From: Bacteroidales bacterium | Lineage (GTDB): Bacteria; Bacteroidota; Bacteroidia; Bacteroidales; GCA-2748055 | Direction of reading: 5' to 3' | DNA: 64,000 nucleotides | NCBI GenBank assembly: GCA_030589895.1 | Contig: JAUUZQ010000005.1 | Location: forward strand, 1-64,000 | Part shown: positions 40,273-50,251 of the stretch, one piece after another | Layout of the letters: each line of letters begins with the position of its first letter | Position numbering within the stretch: position 1 is the stretch's first letter | Position numbers and translations under genes: made by a program | The notes under the pieces: generated by a model | The model's input: only the letters and a program-made list of their open reading frames with translations | Told to the model about the DNA's origin: nothing | Database searches by the model: none

Positions 40273-41580
40273 CTACCACAAAAAACTCAGCAATATCCCT
40301 GCAGCCACAGCAGATCCAATCACACCTGCTACGTTAGGTGCCATTGCGTGCATCAGCAGATGGTTGCTTGGATCTTCTTTGAGTCCCATATTCTGGACAA
40401 CTCTTGCACTGTCAGGAACTGCACTTACGCCTGCCGCCCCAATCAATGGATTCAGTTGATCATCCTTGGAGAGAAAGAGGTTCATCACCTTAGCAAACAT
40501 AATACCTCCTGCAGTGGCCACCATAAATGAGACTGCTCCCAAGCCAAATATGAGCATCGATTCAGTCGTCAGGAAGCGATCAGCCTGGGTGGAAGCTCCT
40601 ACGGTGAGTCCTAAAAGAATAGTGACAATATCAATCATAGAATTCCGGGCTGTATCAGCCAGTCTTTTCGTCCTGGTGGATTCCTTCAACAGATTCCCAA
40701 AGAAAAGCATTCCCAAAAGAGGCAATGAACTTGGCGAAATAAATGTCGTAACGATAAGACCTACAATAGGAAATATAATTTTCTCTGTCTGCGAAACTGC
40801 CCTGGGAGGCTTCATCCTGATCAGTCGCTCCCTTTTTGAAGTAAGCAGTCGCATAATTGGTGGCTGAATAACCGGGACCAGTGCCATATATGAGTATGCT
40901 GCAATAGCAATTGGTCCTATCAAATGCTCAGCCAGACGAGAGGAGAGGAAAATTGCCGTTGGACCGTCTGCTCCCCCGATAATTCCAATGGCCCCTGCCT
41001 CCTGCGTTGAAAAACCAAGAGCCAGCGCCCCAAGAAAAGTCAGAAAGATCCCTACTTGTGCCGCTGCACCCAATAGCATTAGTCTTGGTTTAGAGATCAA
41101 TGATGAGAAGTCGGTCATGGCGCCGATCCCCAGAAAGATCAGCGGAGGATAGACTCCTTTCATCACACCGAAGTAGAGATAATTCATCACACTGCCCTCT
41201 TCATAGATTCCCAACTGCAGATTTACCCCATCAGCCTGAAAAAACGGAATATTTCCCATGATAATTCCAGCTCCGATTGGAATAAGTAATAGAGGTTCAT
41301 AATCGAAACGTATGGCCAGAAAAATAAAAAGGAGACCAACTGCCATCATGATCAGGTGACCTGCTGTTGCATTTCTTACACCGGTATACTTATAAAATTG
41401 TCTGAGTCCGTCCTTTACAATATCCCATCCATTATCACTCTCCTCAACAGACTGCTCAATCTGTACTTCTGAAGTTGATGTTTCAGCCAGCACCCTGGAA
41501 ATTGAATTTTCAGGGAGGACAATAGCTCTTAATATCACCAATACGAGAATAATCAGACCAACTGTAGCTATGCGTCTCAT
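40273..41580 (-). CDS. Na+-translocating decarboxylase beta subunit (OadB/MmdB family)
   Basis: 'PLLLIPIGAGIIMGNIPF', 'PPLIFLGIGAMTDFSSLISKPRLMLLGAAAQVGIF', 'AIGIIGGADGPTAIFLSSRLA', 'NPLIGAAGVSAVPDSARV'. Confidence 0.95.
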   Translation of the reverse strand: MRRIATVGLIILVLVILRAIVLPENSISRVLAETSTSEVQIEQSVEESDNGWDIVKDGLRQFYKYTGVRNATAGHLIMMAVGLLFIFLAIRFDYEPLLLIPIGAGIIMGNIPFFQADGVNLQLGIYEEGSVMNYLYFGVMKGVYPPLIFLGIGAMTDFSSLISKPRLMLLGAAAQVGIFLTFLGALALGFSTQEAGAIGIIGGADGPTAIFLSSRLAEHLIGPIAIAAYSYMALVPVIQPPIMRLLTSKRERLIRMKPPRAVSQTEKIIFPIVGLIVTTFISPSSLPLLGMLFFGNLLKESTRTKRLADTARNSMIDIVTILLGLTVGASTQADRFLTTESMLIFGLGAVSFMVATAGGIMFAKVMNLFLSKDDQLNPLIGAAGVSAVPDSARVVQNMGLKEDPSNHLLMHAMAPNVAGVIGSAVAAGILLSFLW

Positions 41581-41585
41581 ACCCC

Positions 41586-42008
41586 TTAGATTATTTCTAT
41601 TAATTTATCTCCCTGTAACACAGTATCTCCTGCAGTGACATGAATCTTCTCAACCACCCCTTTTCTGTCTGCCAACAATTTATTCTCCATCTTCATTGCC
41701 TCCATCATCATCAATAGCTGGCCCTTTTCGATAATATCTCCCGGCTTGACCTTCACCTCCATAATATTTCCTGGAAGCGGTGCCAGCATTGTATATGCAG
41801 AGCCTACCTCTTTCTTATCAATATCGGGGTTTGCAGGTTCCGTTTGAGGTGCCCTTACTATGGTTGGCGTTTTTGTTTGTGCTACTTTCCGCTCAATCTC
41901 AATTTCATAGGGTGTTCCATTCACCTCCATGTGTGCAATGTTATCTTCGATTGACATCACATCGACTGCGTAACTATTGCCATGTATTTTGAACTTAAAC
42001 TGCTTCAT
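41586..42008 (-). CDS. Biotin carboxyl carrier protein of the decarboxylase (gamma/MmdC-like)
   Basis: 'MLAPLPGNIMEVKVKPGDIIEKGQLLMMMEAMKMENKLLADRKG': biotinylation motif AMKM. Confidence 0.95.
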   Translation of the reverse strand: MKQFKFKIHGNSYAVDVMSIEDNIAHMEVNGTPYEIEIERKVAQTKTPTIVRAPQTEPANPDIDKKEVGSAYTMLAPLPGNIMEVKVKPGDIIEKGQLLMMMEAMKMENKLLADRKGVVEKIHVTAGDTVLQGDKLIEII

Positions 42009-42023
42009 GATCTATCATAATTA

Positions 42024-42380
42024 TTATAGCCTGTTAAATTGGTTTCTCACTGCATATATTTTCGAGCTCCAAGGCGAATAGGCTCTGGAGACCTTCTTAA
42101 TAGTTAGTACTCCACTTTCCTCATCATGGAGCTTCGAGAAATGAAGGTGAAGTGCCATGGAGATAGCTGCAATTTCCTCCCCGGAAACATCATCATGATC
42201 CAAAATTTCAGTACCCTTTGCAGCGCTCTTTTTTCGAATACCGGCATTAAGAATTTTAGGAAGCATATTGAAGAGCCAGAAGAGCAGAAGCAGTGCCATG
42301 AATACAATGACATAGCCAACAATTGCTATAATGAGTGTCTCCAGATTTATATTACTTTTTAATAGTATCCACATGATCAC
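42024..42380 (-). CDS. OadG-family membrane subunit
   Basis: Single N-terminal TM and '[14 protein letters not shown]', '[16 protein letters not shown]', within the decarboxylase operon. Confidence 0.8.
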   Translation of the reverse strand: MIMWILLKSNINLETLIIAIVGYVIVFMALLLLFWLFNMLPKILNAGIRKKSAAKGTEILDHDDVSGEEIAAISMALHLHFSKLHDEESGVLTIKKVSRAYSPWSSKIYAVRNQFNRL

Positions 42381-43936
42381 AGGGGTATATTTGTATGTTT
42401 CCTTGGGTGGTTAATCTCCTTTTTAGTAGCCAGCGTTTGTAATGCCCTTATGATTCTAAACCTTGTGTTTCGGGGTTCAATCACATCATCGATATATCCA
42501 TATTTAGCTGCTTCATAAGGGTTTGAAAACATTTTTCGATACTCTTCCTCCTTCTTTGCCGCAAACTTTTTCGCCTCTGCAAGATCCTCTATCTCACTAA
42601 TTTTCTTTCCTTCCAGAATCTCCACCGCACCCCTCGGTCCCATTACCGCGATTTCCGCTGTTGGCCATGCATAATTTATATCTCCCCTTAACTGTTTTGA
42701 GCTCATTACATCGTGGGCACCTCCATATGATTTCCGGAGTGTAATGGTAATTTTTGGCACTGTAGCTTCTCCATAGGCAAACATCAGCTTGGCACCGTGA
42801 ATAATTATACCTCCAAATTCCTGTGCACTTCCCGGTAGGAAACCAGGTACATCAACAAGCGTTACGAGGGGAATATTGAAACAATCGCAGAACCTCACAA
42901 ACCTTGCTGCTTTTCGTGAGGCATCAATATCGAGAACACCTGCCATTTGATTTGGCTGATTTGCTACTATACCCACCGGCATTCCATTGAACTTTGCAAA
43001 GCCTACAACAATATTTTTGGCATAATCGCGGTGAATCTCCAGGAATTCCCCTTTATCGATAATAGAGAATATTACATCCTTCACATCATAAGGCTCATTT
43101 GTATTATCCGGAATCACTTCATTCAGCTCATCATCCATACGATCGATGGGATCCTGACATTCAGTAGCCGGAGGATCTTCCAGATTATTCTGAGGCATAT
43201 AGCTCAGCATCTTCCTGATAAACAACAGTCCCTCCTCTTCGTTTTGCGATACATAATGCGCAATACCTGAACGTGTAGCATGCATCTGCGCACCACCTAA
43301 AGCTTCAGTTGAGATCACCTCCCCTGTTACCGTTTTTGTGACCTTTGGACCAGTTACAAACATATAAGAGGTCTTGTCGTTCATGATGATAAAGTCGGTA
43401 AGCGCGGGAGAGTAGACAGCGCCGCCTGCACAAGGTCCAAATATGGCTGATAACTGAGGAATAACACCCGAGGCCAGTATATTGCGTTCAAATATCTCTG
43501 CATATCCCGCCAGGCTCTTAACCCCTTCCTGAATCCTGGCGCCGCCACTATCGTTGATACCAATCACCGGTGCCCCCACCTTCATTGCCTGATCAAGAAT
43601 CTTACAAATCTTTTGTGCATGCGTTTCTGAAAGGGAACCTCCGAATACTGTAAAATCCTGCGAGTAAACATATACAACCCTGCCATCAATAGTACCATGA
43701 CCGGTAACCACACCATCAGAGAGGTAAGTCTGATTCTCCAGTCCAAATTCATGGCTTCTATGGGTAACAAACATATCATACTCCTCAAAGCTGCCTTCAT
43801 CCAGAAGCATTGAAATTCTCTCTCGGGCAGTATGTTTTCCTTTTCGATGTTGTGCTTCAACCCTCTTCTCTCCACCTCCCAGTTTTGCCTTTACCCTGAG
43901 ATCAATTAAATGTTTAATTTTATCGTCGCTGTTCAT
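42377..43936 (-). CDS. Methylmalonyl-CoA decarboxylase / propionyl-CoA carboxylase carboxyltransferase subunit
   Basis: '[27 protein letters not shown]', '[19 protein letters not shown]', '[19 protein letters not shown]', '[19 protein letters not shown]'. Confidence 0.95.
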   Translation of the reverse strand: MNSDDKIKHLIDLRVKAKLGGGEKRVEAQHRKGKHTARERISMLLDEGSFEEYDMFVTHRSHEFGLENQTYLSDGVVTGHGTIDGRVVYVYSQDFTVFGGSLSETHAQKICKILDQAMKVGAPVIGINDSGGARIQEGVKSLAGYAEIFERNILASGVIPQLSAIFGPCAGGAVYSPALTDFIIMNDKTSYMFVTGPKVTKTVTGEVISTEALGGAQMHATRSGIAHYVSQNEEEGLLFIRKMLSYMPQNNLEDPPATECQDPIDRMDDELNEVIPDNTNEPYDVKDVIFSIIDKGEFLEIHRDYAKNIVVGFAKFNGMPVGIVANQPNQMAGVLDIDASRKAARFVRFCDCFNIPLVTLVDVPGFLPGSAQEFGGIIIHGAKLMFAYGEATVPKITITLRKSYGGAHDVMSSKQLRGDINYAWPTAEIAVMGPRGAVEILEGKKISEIEDLAEAKKFAAKKEEEYRKMFSNPYEAAKYGYIDDVIEPRNTRFRIIRALQTLATKKEINHPRKHTNIPL

Positions 43937-43957
43937 AGCTTATGCTGTTAGAAATAT

Positions 43958-44377
43958 TTATTTATCACCACAAAATTCAGTCAGGACTCCCAATGTTGAT
44001 TTGGGGTGAAGAAAGCCGATCTTTAAACCCTCTGCACCATCTTTGGGCACCTTATCTATGAGACGAACACCATTTTCCTCTACATCTTTGAGTGCTGCAG
44101 ATACATTCTCAACGGCAAAAGCCATGTGGTGTATGCCCGGTCCTTTCTTTTCAATGAATCTCCCGATCGGTCCATCGGGATCGGTTGATTCAAGCAATTC
44201 TATTTTTGTATCTCCTACTTTAAAAAAGGCAGTTTTCACTTTCTGATCCGTAACATCCTCAATTGCATAGCATTCCAATCCAAGAACCTTTTCATAATAT
44301 GTAATGGCTTCTTCTAAATTTTCGACTGCAATCCCGATGTGTTCTATATGTGTTGGTTTCATAATTGTACAATTCAA
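43958..44377 (-). CDS. mce: Methylmalonyl-CoA epimerase
   Basis: 'THIEHIGIAVENLEEAITYYEKVLGL', 'KIELLESTDPDGPIGRFIEKKGPGIHHMAFAVENV'. Confidence 0.95.
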   Translation of the reverse strand: MNCTIMKPTHIEHIGIAVENLEEAITYYEKVLGLECYAIEDVTDQKVKTAFFKVGDTKIELLESTDPDGPIGRFIEKKGPGIHHMAFAVENVSAALKDVEENGVRLIDKVPKDGAEGLKIGFLHPKSTLGVLTEFCGDK

Positions 44378-44513
44378 TTTTTATTTAAAATTAGCTAATA
44401 TTTCCTATAGGTATAACTCACAATTATCAACATTTTCATTGTGAATGCCTGTTTTTCAACAGCTATATAAAGAAAAGAGAATGGCTAAAGAATATGTGTA
44501 AGCGGATTTGATT

Positions 44514-47500
44514 TTAATCCTCCAGTGCCTTGTACAGAAGTTCCTGAATATCAGTCCTGACATTCATGGTGATCAGCTTAAGGTTCTCCTGATCGGGATG
44601 AATCCGATTGGATAAGAAAATATACAGAAGATCCTGTTCCGGATCCATCCATGCAATGGTGCCGGTAAAACCTGAATGACCGTAACTCAATGCTGAGGCA
44701 GAATCACAGGCAGGTCCTGCATTTTCTTCATCAACAATCGGACGGTCAAAACCAAGTCCTCTTCGGTTTCCATCTTCACAATACTGACAAGAAGTATATT
44801 GAGCAATAGTAGCTGAATCGATATAGACCTCACCTCCATATTCTCCATTATTCAGGTACATCTGCATCAATTTTGCCAGGTCATTGGCATTAGAGAATAA
44901 GCCCGCATGTCCACAGATACCACCCAGCATTGCAGCACCAGGATCATGTACATATCCCCTAAGCAGTTGTTTTCTGAAGATAATGTCATTTTCAGTAGGT
45001 ACAATTCGTTCTGAATCGAACCTTTTTAATGGTACAAAGCCCAGGGTTTCAGCACCCAGAGGACCGTAAAAATTGAACCATGTAAAAGGATAGAGCAGTG
45101 TATCTGACAAGTTCTCAATGGCTTGATATAAAAGGTAGTAACCGAGGTCACTGTATTTATATGTTTTGTCACCAAGTGGTGAATTCAGAATAGCCCTGTA
45201 AATAGAATCCCTGTAATCGTTTCGCATAAACATATCCCCGGCTACTTGCAGGGAAAAATCCTCTGAATACACTTTGGTATAGATGCTGTCTTTATATATA
45301 ATATTTCTGTTTGCAAAGGAACCACCACCCAATTTCAATGGATATTTATACGAAAAATTATTACTGAAGAGAGTCTCAGATGTATCCAGTGTCTCCAATG
45401 TCGATTGATAGAATGGAATCCATGCTGCCAGACCTGACTGATGTGTAAGTATTTCGCGGATAAGAAGATCACCCTTATCCGATGTGTCAATTGAAGGCAG
45501 ATAGGCTTTAAGTGAGCTGTCGACACTAAACTTCTGTTGATCCTGCAAGAGCATCAATGAAGGAATCGCAGCACTAATTTTGGTTAGAGAGGCAAGATCA
45601 TAGATGTCTCCATTTTTAACTTTTACTCGATTCCTGTAAGTATGATATCCATAAGATTTATTCCAGATCACTTCACCTCTGCGTGCCACAAGTACCTGAC
45701 AACCAGGTATCGCTTTTTCCCGAATGGCATTCTGAACAATCTCGTCTATCAATTGCAAAGTATCGCTACTCATTCCAACATTTTCAGGAATAGAATATTT
45801 CAACCTGCTTCCTCCATTTGATCTTACACCAGATCCAGCCGGAAACCAGGAGCCTGCTGCAACAGGAATTGTACCTGTAAATGATATACCACCAAATAGT
45901 CCCTGAGCAGAATATTGCTGATTTAACAAATCTTCCGAATAGGAAACTACTATGGCGTCAAAAAGATCCAGGCTATCCAGTTCACCCAATGCATATGGAT
46001 ATCCAAATAGATTTAAAACAATATTGCCATTGAATTGAATAGACTTCAGAAATTGCCGGGTGTCCTCCGTTATTCCAAATCCGGCAGTCCGCACTTTTGT
46101 TTTATGAATATTTACAATCAGGGTATTATAGCTGACCAATTCCCCTGCAAAATCTTCCCACTGGGGGAAATTATCCAGGTCATTAAAAAAGTAATGTTTT
46201 CCAGTCAGGTAGAGGTCCAGTGTCTGTGTAAAGGGAGTTTCATTCTCCGCTCCAATATTCAATGTTGCCAGTTGCAGTGTGCTCAGATCAGAGAAAGGTA
46301 TAAGCTCATTCTCGTTTCTAAGCAGGGTAATGGCATTTTCAATTAGCTGATGTTGCAATGGAAGGTAAAGCTTCGCATTTAACTTTTGATGAAGACCATC
46401 TGTATCTACAGGCTTTTGTTTTTCCAGACCAAGCCAGGATTTTGCCATCAGAATCTTTCGGCAATGGATATCAATCTCTTCTTCTGTTATTACTCCCCGT
46501 TTCACTGCTCTGTGGATAGTATTGATTACTTTCCTCACATCCGAGGGCATCAAAAGGATATCATTTCCCGCTTTTACAGCTTCCAGTTCCAGCGCACCAG
46601 GTTTAAAATAATTGACTACTCCATTCATACTCAATGCATCAGTCACACACAAACCTTTAAAACCCATTTCTTGCTGTAAGAGGTCTTTGACAACTTTCTC
46701 AGATAGTGAAGTTGCTCTGTCAGGGGTAGAATCCAGTGCCGGGACCTGCAGATGTGCAAGCATGATACCTGATACTCCATTTTTAATTGACTTTTTAAAT
46801 GGATACAACTCAATAGAATCAAGTCTGGAAATCGGATGATTAATCAGCGGCAATGTTTTATGTGAATCATGTTCTGTATCTCCATGTCCGGGAAAATGTT
46901 TAGCCGTAACAAGCAATCCATTGTCTTGCATCCCTTTGAAATAGGAGATTACTTTTTCTGAAACATTATCCCTTTGCTCTCCAAATGAGCGGGTATTAAT
47001 GACAGGATTTTTTGGATTATTATTGATATCGGCAACGGGCGCAAAATTCATATGCACACCCAGGTCCTTCAACTGTTCTGCAATCTCATTTCCCATTTGA
47101 TAGATAAGAGAATTATCTGAAATGGCTCCCAGCATCATTTGTTGTGGATAGCTGATTACGCTATCAAGCCGCATTGCAAGCCCCCATTCAGCATCCATTG
47201 CGATCATAAGTGGTATCTCAGAAACTTCCTGCAATCTGTTGGTCAGATGGGCCTGACGAAGCGGATGTCCTTTTAAGAACATGATGCCACCTACTTTGTA
47301 ATTCCTGATTTGCTTTTCCAACTCGCGTGTTTGGGAAACATCAAGATTGGAATAGGCATGAATCATCAGCATCTGTGCAATTTTCTCCTCCAGGGTCATC
47401 TGAAGCATCAAGGAATCTACCCAGGCAGAATCAGCTTGTAAGAATGGAGGATCTATAGAAACAGGCAACTCAACACTCTCTTCCTGAGTATTGAGGGAAA

Positions 47501-47573
47501 TTACGGCACTATTAAAAAGCAGCAGGCTCAATAGAACCAGCGAAATCTGGAAAAGGCTCCTCATCATCTTCAC
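44514..47573 (-). CDS. GH3 beta-N-acetylhexosaminidase-like domain fused to a class C beta-lactamase-like serine hydrolase
   Basis: GH3: 'TAKHFPGHGDTEHDSHKTLPLI', 'GVSGIMLAHLQVPALD', 'GLCVTDALSMNGV'. Beta-lactamase fold: 'DLASLTKISAAIPSLMLL', 'YSDLGYYLLYQAIE'. Confidence 0.92.
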   Translation of the reverse strand: MKMMRSLFQISLVLLSLLLFNSAVISLNTQEESVELPVSIDPPFLQADSAWVDSLMLQMTLEEKIAQMLMIHAYSNLDVSQTRELEKQIRNYKVGGIMFLKGHPLRQAHLTNRLQEVSEIPLMIAMDAEWGLAMRLDSVISYPQQMMLGAISDNSLIYQMGNEIAEQLKDLGVHMNFAPVADINNNPKNPVINTRSFGEQRDNVSEKVISYFKGMQDNGLLVTAKHFPGHGDTEHDSHKTLPLINHPISRLDSIELYPFKKSIKNGVSGIMLAHLQVPALDSTPDRATSLSEKVVKDLLQQEMGFKGLCVTDALSMNGVVNYFKPGALELEAVKAGNDILLMPSDVRKVINTIHRAVKRGVITEEEIDIHCRKILMAKSWLGLEKQKPVDTDGLHQKLNAKLYLPLQHQLIENAITLLRNENELIPFSDLSTLQLATLNIGAENETPFTQTLDLYLTGKHYFFNDLDNFPQWEDFAGELVSYNTLIVNIHKTKVRTAGFGITEDTRQFLKSIQFNGNIVLNLFGYPYALGELDSLDLFDAIVVSYSEDLLNQQYSAQGLFGGISFTGTIPVAAGSWFPAGSGVRSNGGSRLKYSIPENVGMSSDTLQLIDEIVQNAIREKAIPGCQVLVARRGEVIWNKSYGYHTYRNRVKVKNGDIYDLASLTKISAAIPSLMLLQDQQKFSVDSSLKAYLPSIDTSDKGDLLIREILTHQSGLAAWIPFYQSTLETLDTSETLFSNNFSYKYPLKLGGGSFANRNIIYKDSIYTKVYSEDFSLQVAGDMFMRNDYRDSIYRAILNSPLGDKTYKYSDLGYYLLYQAIENLSDTLLYPFTWFNFYGPLGAETLGFVPLKRFDSERIVPTENDIIFRKQLLRGYVHDPGAAMLGGICGHAGLFSNANDLAKLMQMYLNNGEYGGEVYIDSATIAQYTSCQYCEDGNRRGLGFDRPIVDEENAGPACDSASALSYGHSGFTGTIAWMDPEQDLLYIFLSNRIHPDQENLKLITMNVRTDIQELLYKALED

Positions 47574-47610
47574 ATTATCTGAGTATTCGATTACAAAGAT
47601 AGAATTAACA

Positions 47611-47664
47611 AGGTAAAAGTGAAAAGTAAAAAGGTAAAAGTGAAAAGTAAAAAGGTAAAAGTGG
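47611..47664. repeat. 21-bp tandem repeat AGGTAAAAGTGAAAAGTAAAA, about 2.5 copies
   Basis: Copies starting at 47611, 47632 and 47653. Confidence 0.9.
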
Positions 47665-47665
47665 T

Positions 47666-48856
47666 TTACAAGTCAAGCTTCTTTGTTATGCTTTTTGACA
47701 ATGCATCTTTATGAACCATGAAGAAAATGGTATTAGCTTTCATAAACGCCTCTGAAGCATAAAAGTAACCTTCGTATATGTGTGATTCTACACCCCATGA
47801 GTTTTTGACTTTGTAAAAGGTCTTTCCATCCTGGTCAGTCGCCATCCCGGTGATGTGCATCAGATGGTCGTCTGTGGTAAGGTAATTATCAAAGGCCTCC
47901 TGGCGCATCTCCTGTGTAATATCCTTTTCAACTTTCGGAGAAGAGAAATTGTACATCAAGGCCTTTTTCTCCCTGGCTGAAAGTTCATCCCATTTTGCTC
48001 TCTCCAGGTTGTCAATATTTTCAACTGTTTGCTCCGGAATCAATGCTTCACCTCTTTTCCAGTCGAATCCTTTATCGCTGACATCAGCATCCCAGCATAC
48101 TGTATACCCATTTGCCAAAGCATTGTCCAATATATCTATCAATTCATCAAGGGGAACATTGTTTATTTCATTCCAGCCCCAGTTATCAGGAATTTCAAGA
48201 ATAAAAGGTTCATAAAATGGATGGTGCGTAAATGAACCAACTGTTACAAAATCTTCAGGATTTAAACCAAGGCTATTCCCAAATGTCACAGGAGTATAAT
48301 CCTGACCTTTAGAGGAAAATGATTCGGGTATTTCTCCCAGGTAGGCATCTAAAATTCCATTAAAGGCTTTCAACCATCCTGAAGAGAGTTTCTGATTTCT
48401 GTTTTTAAGTACAGCGTCGATATAGCCTTTCAGTACTTCATCCATTTCTCCATGCACGTGGCCTTTTTCTCCTATGACCTCTCCCTCATAAGCCTCCTCA
48501 GTTAGCAATCCATATTTCTTCCACACAAGGATCATATCTTGTGCCAGTCCGCCCTGTCCGAAATTAGTTTTACCATGCATCCTGACATATTTCTCAGCTT
48601 TTTCAGCATAAGACGCTCTTACCAAAAACATTTCAGACAGATCATACTCACCCTTTCCAACTCTGATCAGTTCAGCCTCAAGAAATGAAATAACAGCGAA
48701 ACTCCAGCATGTTCCTGACCTGTGCTGATCTTTTACTGAAGTAACAGGAATATCAATCTTATCATCAAATTTATACCCACCCTCTTGTCCGTTAATTACC
48801 TGCAAATTAAAAGCAAGAAGTAAAAATACGGAGATCAAGGTAACTCTCTTATTCAT
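47666..48856 (-). CDS. C1-family (bleomycin hydrolase/PepC-like) cysteine aminopeptidase, secreted
   Basis: Signal peptide; 'QHRSGTCWSFAVISFLEAELIRVG' catalytic Cys, 'DHLMHITGMATDQDGKTFYKVKNSWG' His/Asn motifs. Confidence 0.9.
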   Translation of the reverse strand: MNKRVTLISVFLLLAFNLQVINGQEGGYKFDDKIDIPVTSVKDQHRSGTCWSFAVISFLEAELIRVGKGEYDLSEMFLVRASYAEKAEKYVRMHGKTNFGQGGLAQDMILVWKKYGLLTEEAYEGEVIGEKGHVHGEMDEVLKGYIDAVLKNRNQKLSSGWLKAFNGILDAYLGEIPESFSSKGQDYTPVTFGNSLGLNPEDFVTVGSFTHHPFYEPFILEIPDNWGWNEINNVPLDELIDILDNALANGYTVCWDADVSDKGFDWKRGEALIPEQTVENIDNLERAKWDELSAREKKALMYNFSSPKVEKDITQEMRQEAFDNYLTTDDHLMHITGMATDQDGKTFYKVKNSWGVESHIYEGYFYASEAFMKANTIFFMVHKDALSKSITKKLDL

Positions 48857-48914
48857 AGCTGATTATTGATTTAAATAATATTTATTTGTCAAGTTAATGC
48901 TTGCTTAAATTTTT

Positions 48915-48993
48915 TAGTGCCTGCAAGAAAACTCTGCAAAATTATAAATGTTTGACTTCGTCGTGCTCGTAAACTCGGTTCTTACAGGCACTA
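48915..48993. repeat. Inverted-repeat element, candidate MITE/REP-like sequence
   Basis: 15-bp arms TAGTGCCTGCAAGAA / TTCTTACAGGCACTA (14/15 complementary) flanking a 49-bp core in the intergenic region. Confidence 0.55.
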
Positions 48994-49050
48994 TTTAGTC
49001 AAGTTCAGAAAAAAGCAAGACTGCAAAAGTGTAAAGATTTTCTGATATCA

Positions 49051-49908
49051 TCAAATTGATAATGTATTAATAAACTCATGAACCTTCTCTGCATAGGTTC
49101 TGGAAACCGGAATTTTCAGTTCTTCAAATGTGTCAATGTAAATGAAGAGACTTGTACCTGTTAAGCGAACCATTTTCACATTTTCAAAATTCACCATATA
49201 GGAGCGATGACATCTTCTGATCAGTGTTTTTTCAAGTTCCTTTTCAAGTCGCTTCATTGTATTTCTAAGCATATATTTCTTGATCCTATCCTGGTATTCA
49301 AAAAATATAGTTACATAATTATCGGTTGATTCTATGTAGAGCACATCTGCTGAGTTAACAGAAAATCTCATTTTGTTGGTTTCATCATAAAAATTGATCA
49401 ATTTTTTGCTACTGTATTCATGTGAAGTTGCCTGTGAAAGTACCTGCAACTGTCGCTTTTGATCTTTCCATAAGTACCACAACCAACTTAAGGAATAAGG
49501 AATAGCAAGAACAAACAGTGTGGCAAATAGCAGTTTGATATATTGTGATGAGATATGATCGGAATTTTCGAGCAGATAGATATCCATCAGGGTGTAAACC
49601 AATGCCAGAAGGAGAATCTCCTGTGTAATCCATAAAATATAAATAATGAAATTAATTCTTCGCTTTTTGCCAATGGCCACGAAAATAAGTCTGCTAAAAA
49701 CGATAAACAGCATCCCTGCAAGGATATAGAGACTTGAATAGAAGAAAAACTCAACTTCACCCGCATCAAACCACGATGCTGCATTGAAAGGCGAATAAAT
49801 ATTAATAAATACCAAAGCAAATATTGCAGTAAAGAGGATTTGTTGAAGAACGTTGGTTCTATCCTTCAGGTAAGCCGGTATTTCTTTTAGCAGAAAGTTC
49901 ATTATCAA
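49051..49908 (-). CDS. Membrane-bound LytTR-domain transcriptional regulator
   Basis: N-terminal TM helices; C-terminal LytTR 'DVLYIESTDNYVTIFFEYQDRIKKYMLRNTMKRLEKEL...RCHRSYMVNFENVKMVRLTG'. Confidence 0.9.
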   Translation of the reverse strand: MIMNFLLKEIPAYLKDRTNVLQQILFTAIFALVFINIYSPFNAASWFDAGEVEFFFYSSLYILAGMLFIVFSRLIFVAIGKKRRINFIIYILWITQEILLLALVYTLMDIYLLENSDHISSQYIKLLFATLFVLAIPYSLSWLWYLWKDQKRQLQVLSQATSHEYSSKKLINFYDETNKMRFSVNSADVLYIESTDNYVTIFFEYQDRIKKYMLRNTMKRLEKELEKTLIRRCHRSYMVNFENVKMVRLTGTSLFIYIDTFEELKIPVSRTYAEKVHEFINTLSI

Positions 49909-50076
49909 TTGCTGAACAATTTCATGTTTTTTGTCCTGTTATCCTGAAACCAGTTCAAGATTACAGTACAGGGATGAGCTTTGATTGACAAAAATAACAG
50001 ATTTCATTTAGCATTTTCGTAAATCCGGACTTTTATTTTCGCTTGGTGAATTCAATCATCCCACTATTCAGGATTT

Positions 50077-50123
50077 CACCCCAATAGCAAGTCAGATCGT
50101 ACCAGCATTGGGGTGTATACCCC
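50077..50123 (+). promoter_or_regulatory. Overlapping, mutually exclusive inverted repeats in a divergent intergenic region
   Basis: CACCCCAAT (50077-50085) pairs with ATTGGGGTG (50107-50115); GGGGT (50110-50114) also pairs with ACCCC (50119-50123). Confidence 0.4.
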
Positions 50124-50251
50124 TGGTATTTCTTTCTGAAATTAAGTTTGCAGAGCTTTGTATAAAGTAAAAACTAAATAGCTCTTGACTACTAAGGGTA
50201 GTTTCACTGACCGGGCTTAGATTGGGATTAATAATTAATAAGAAACGACAC

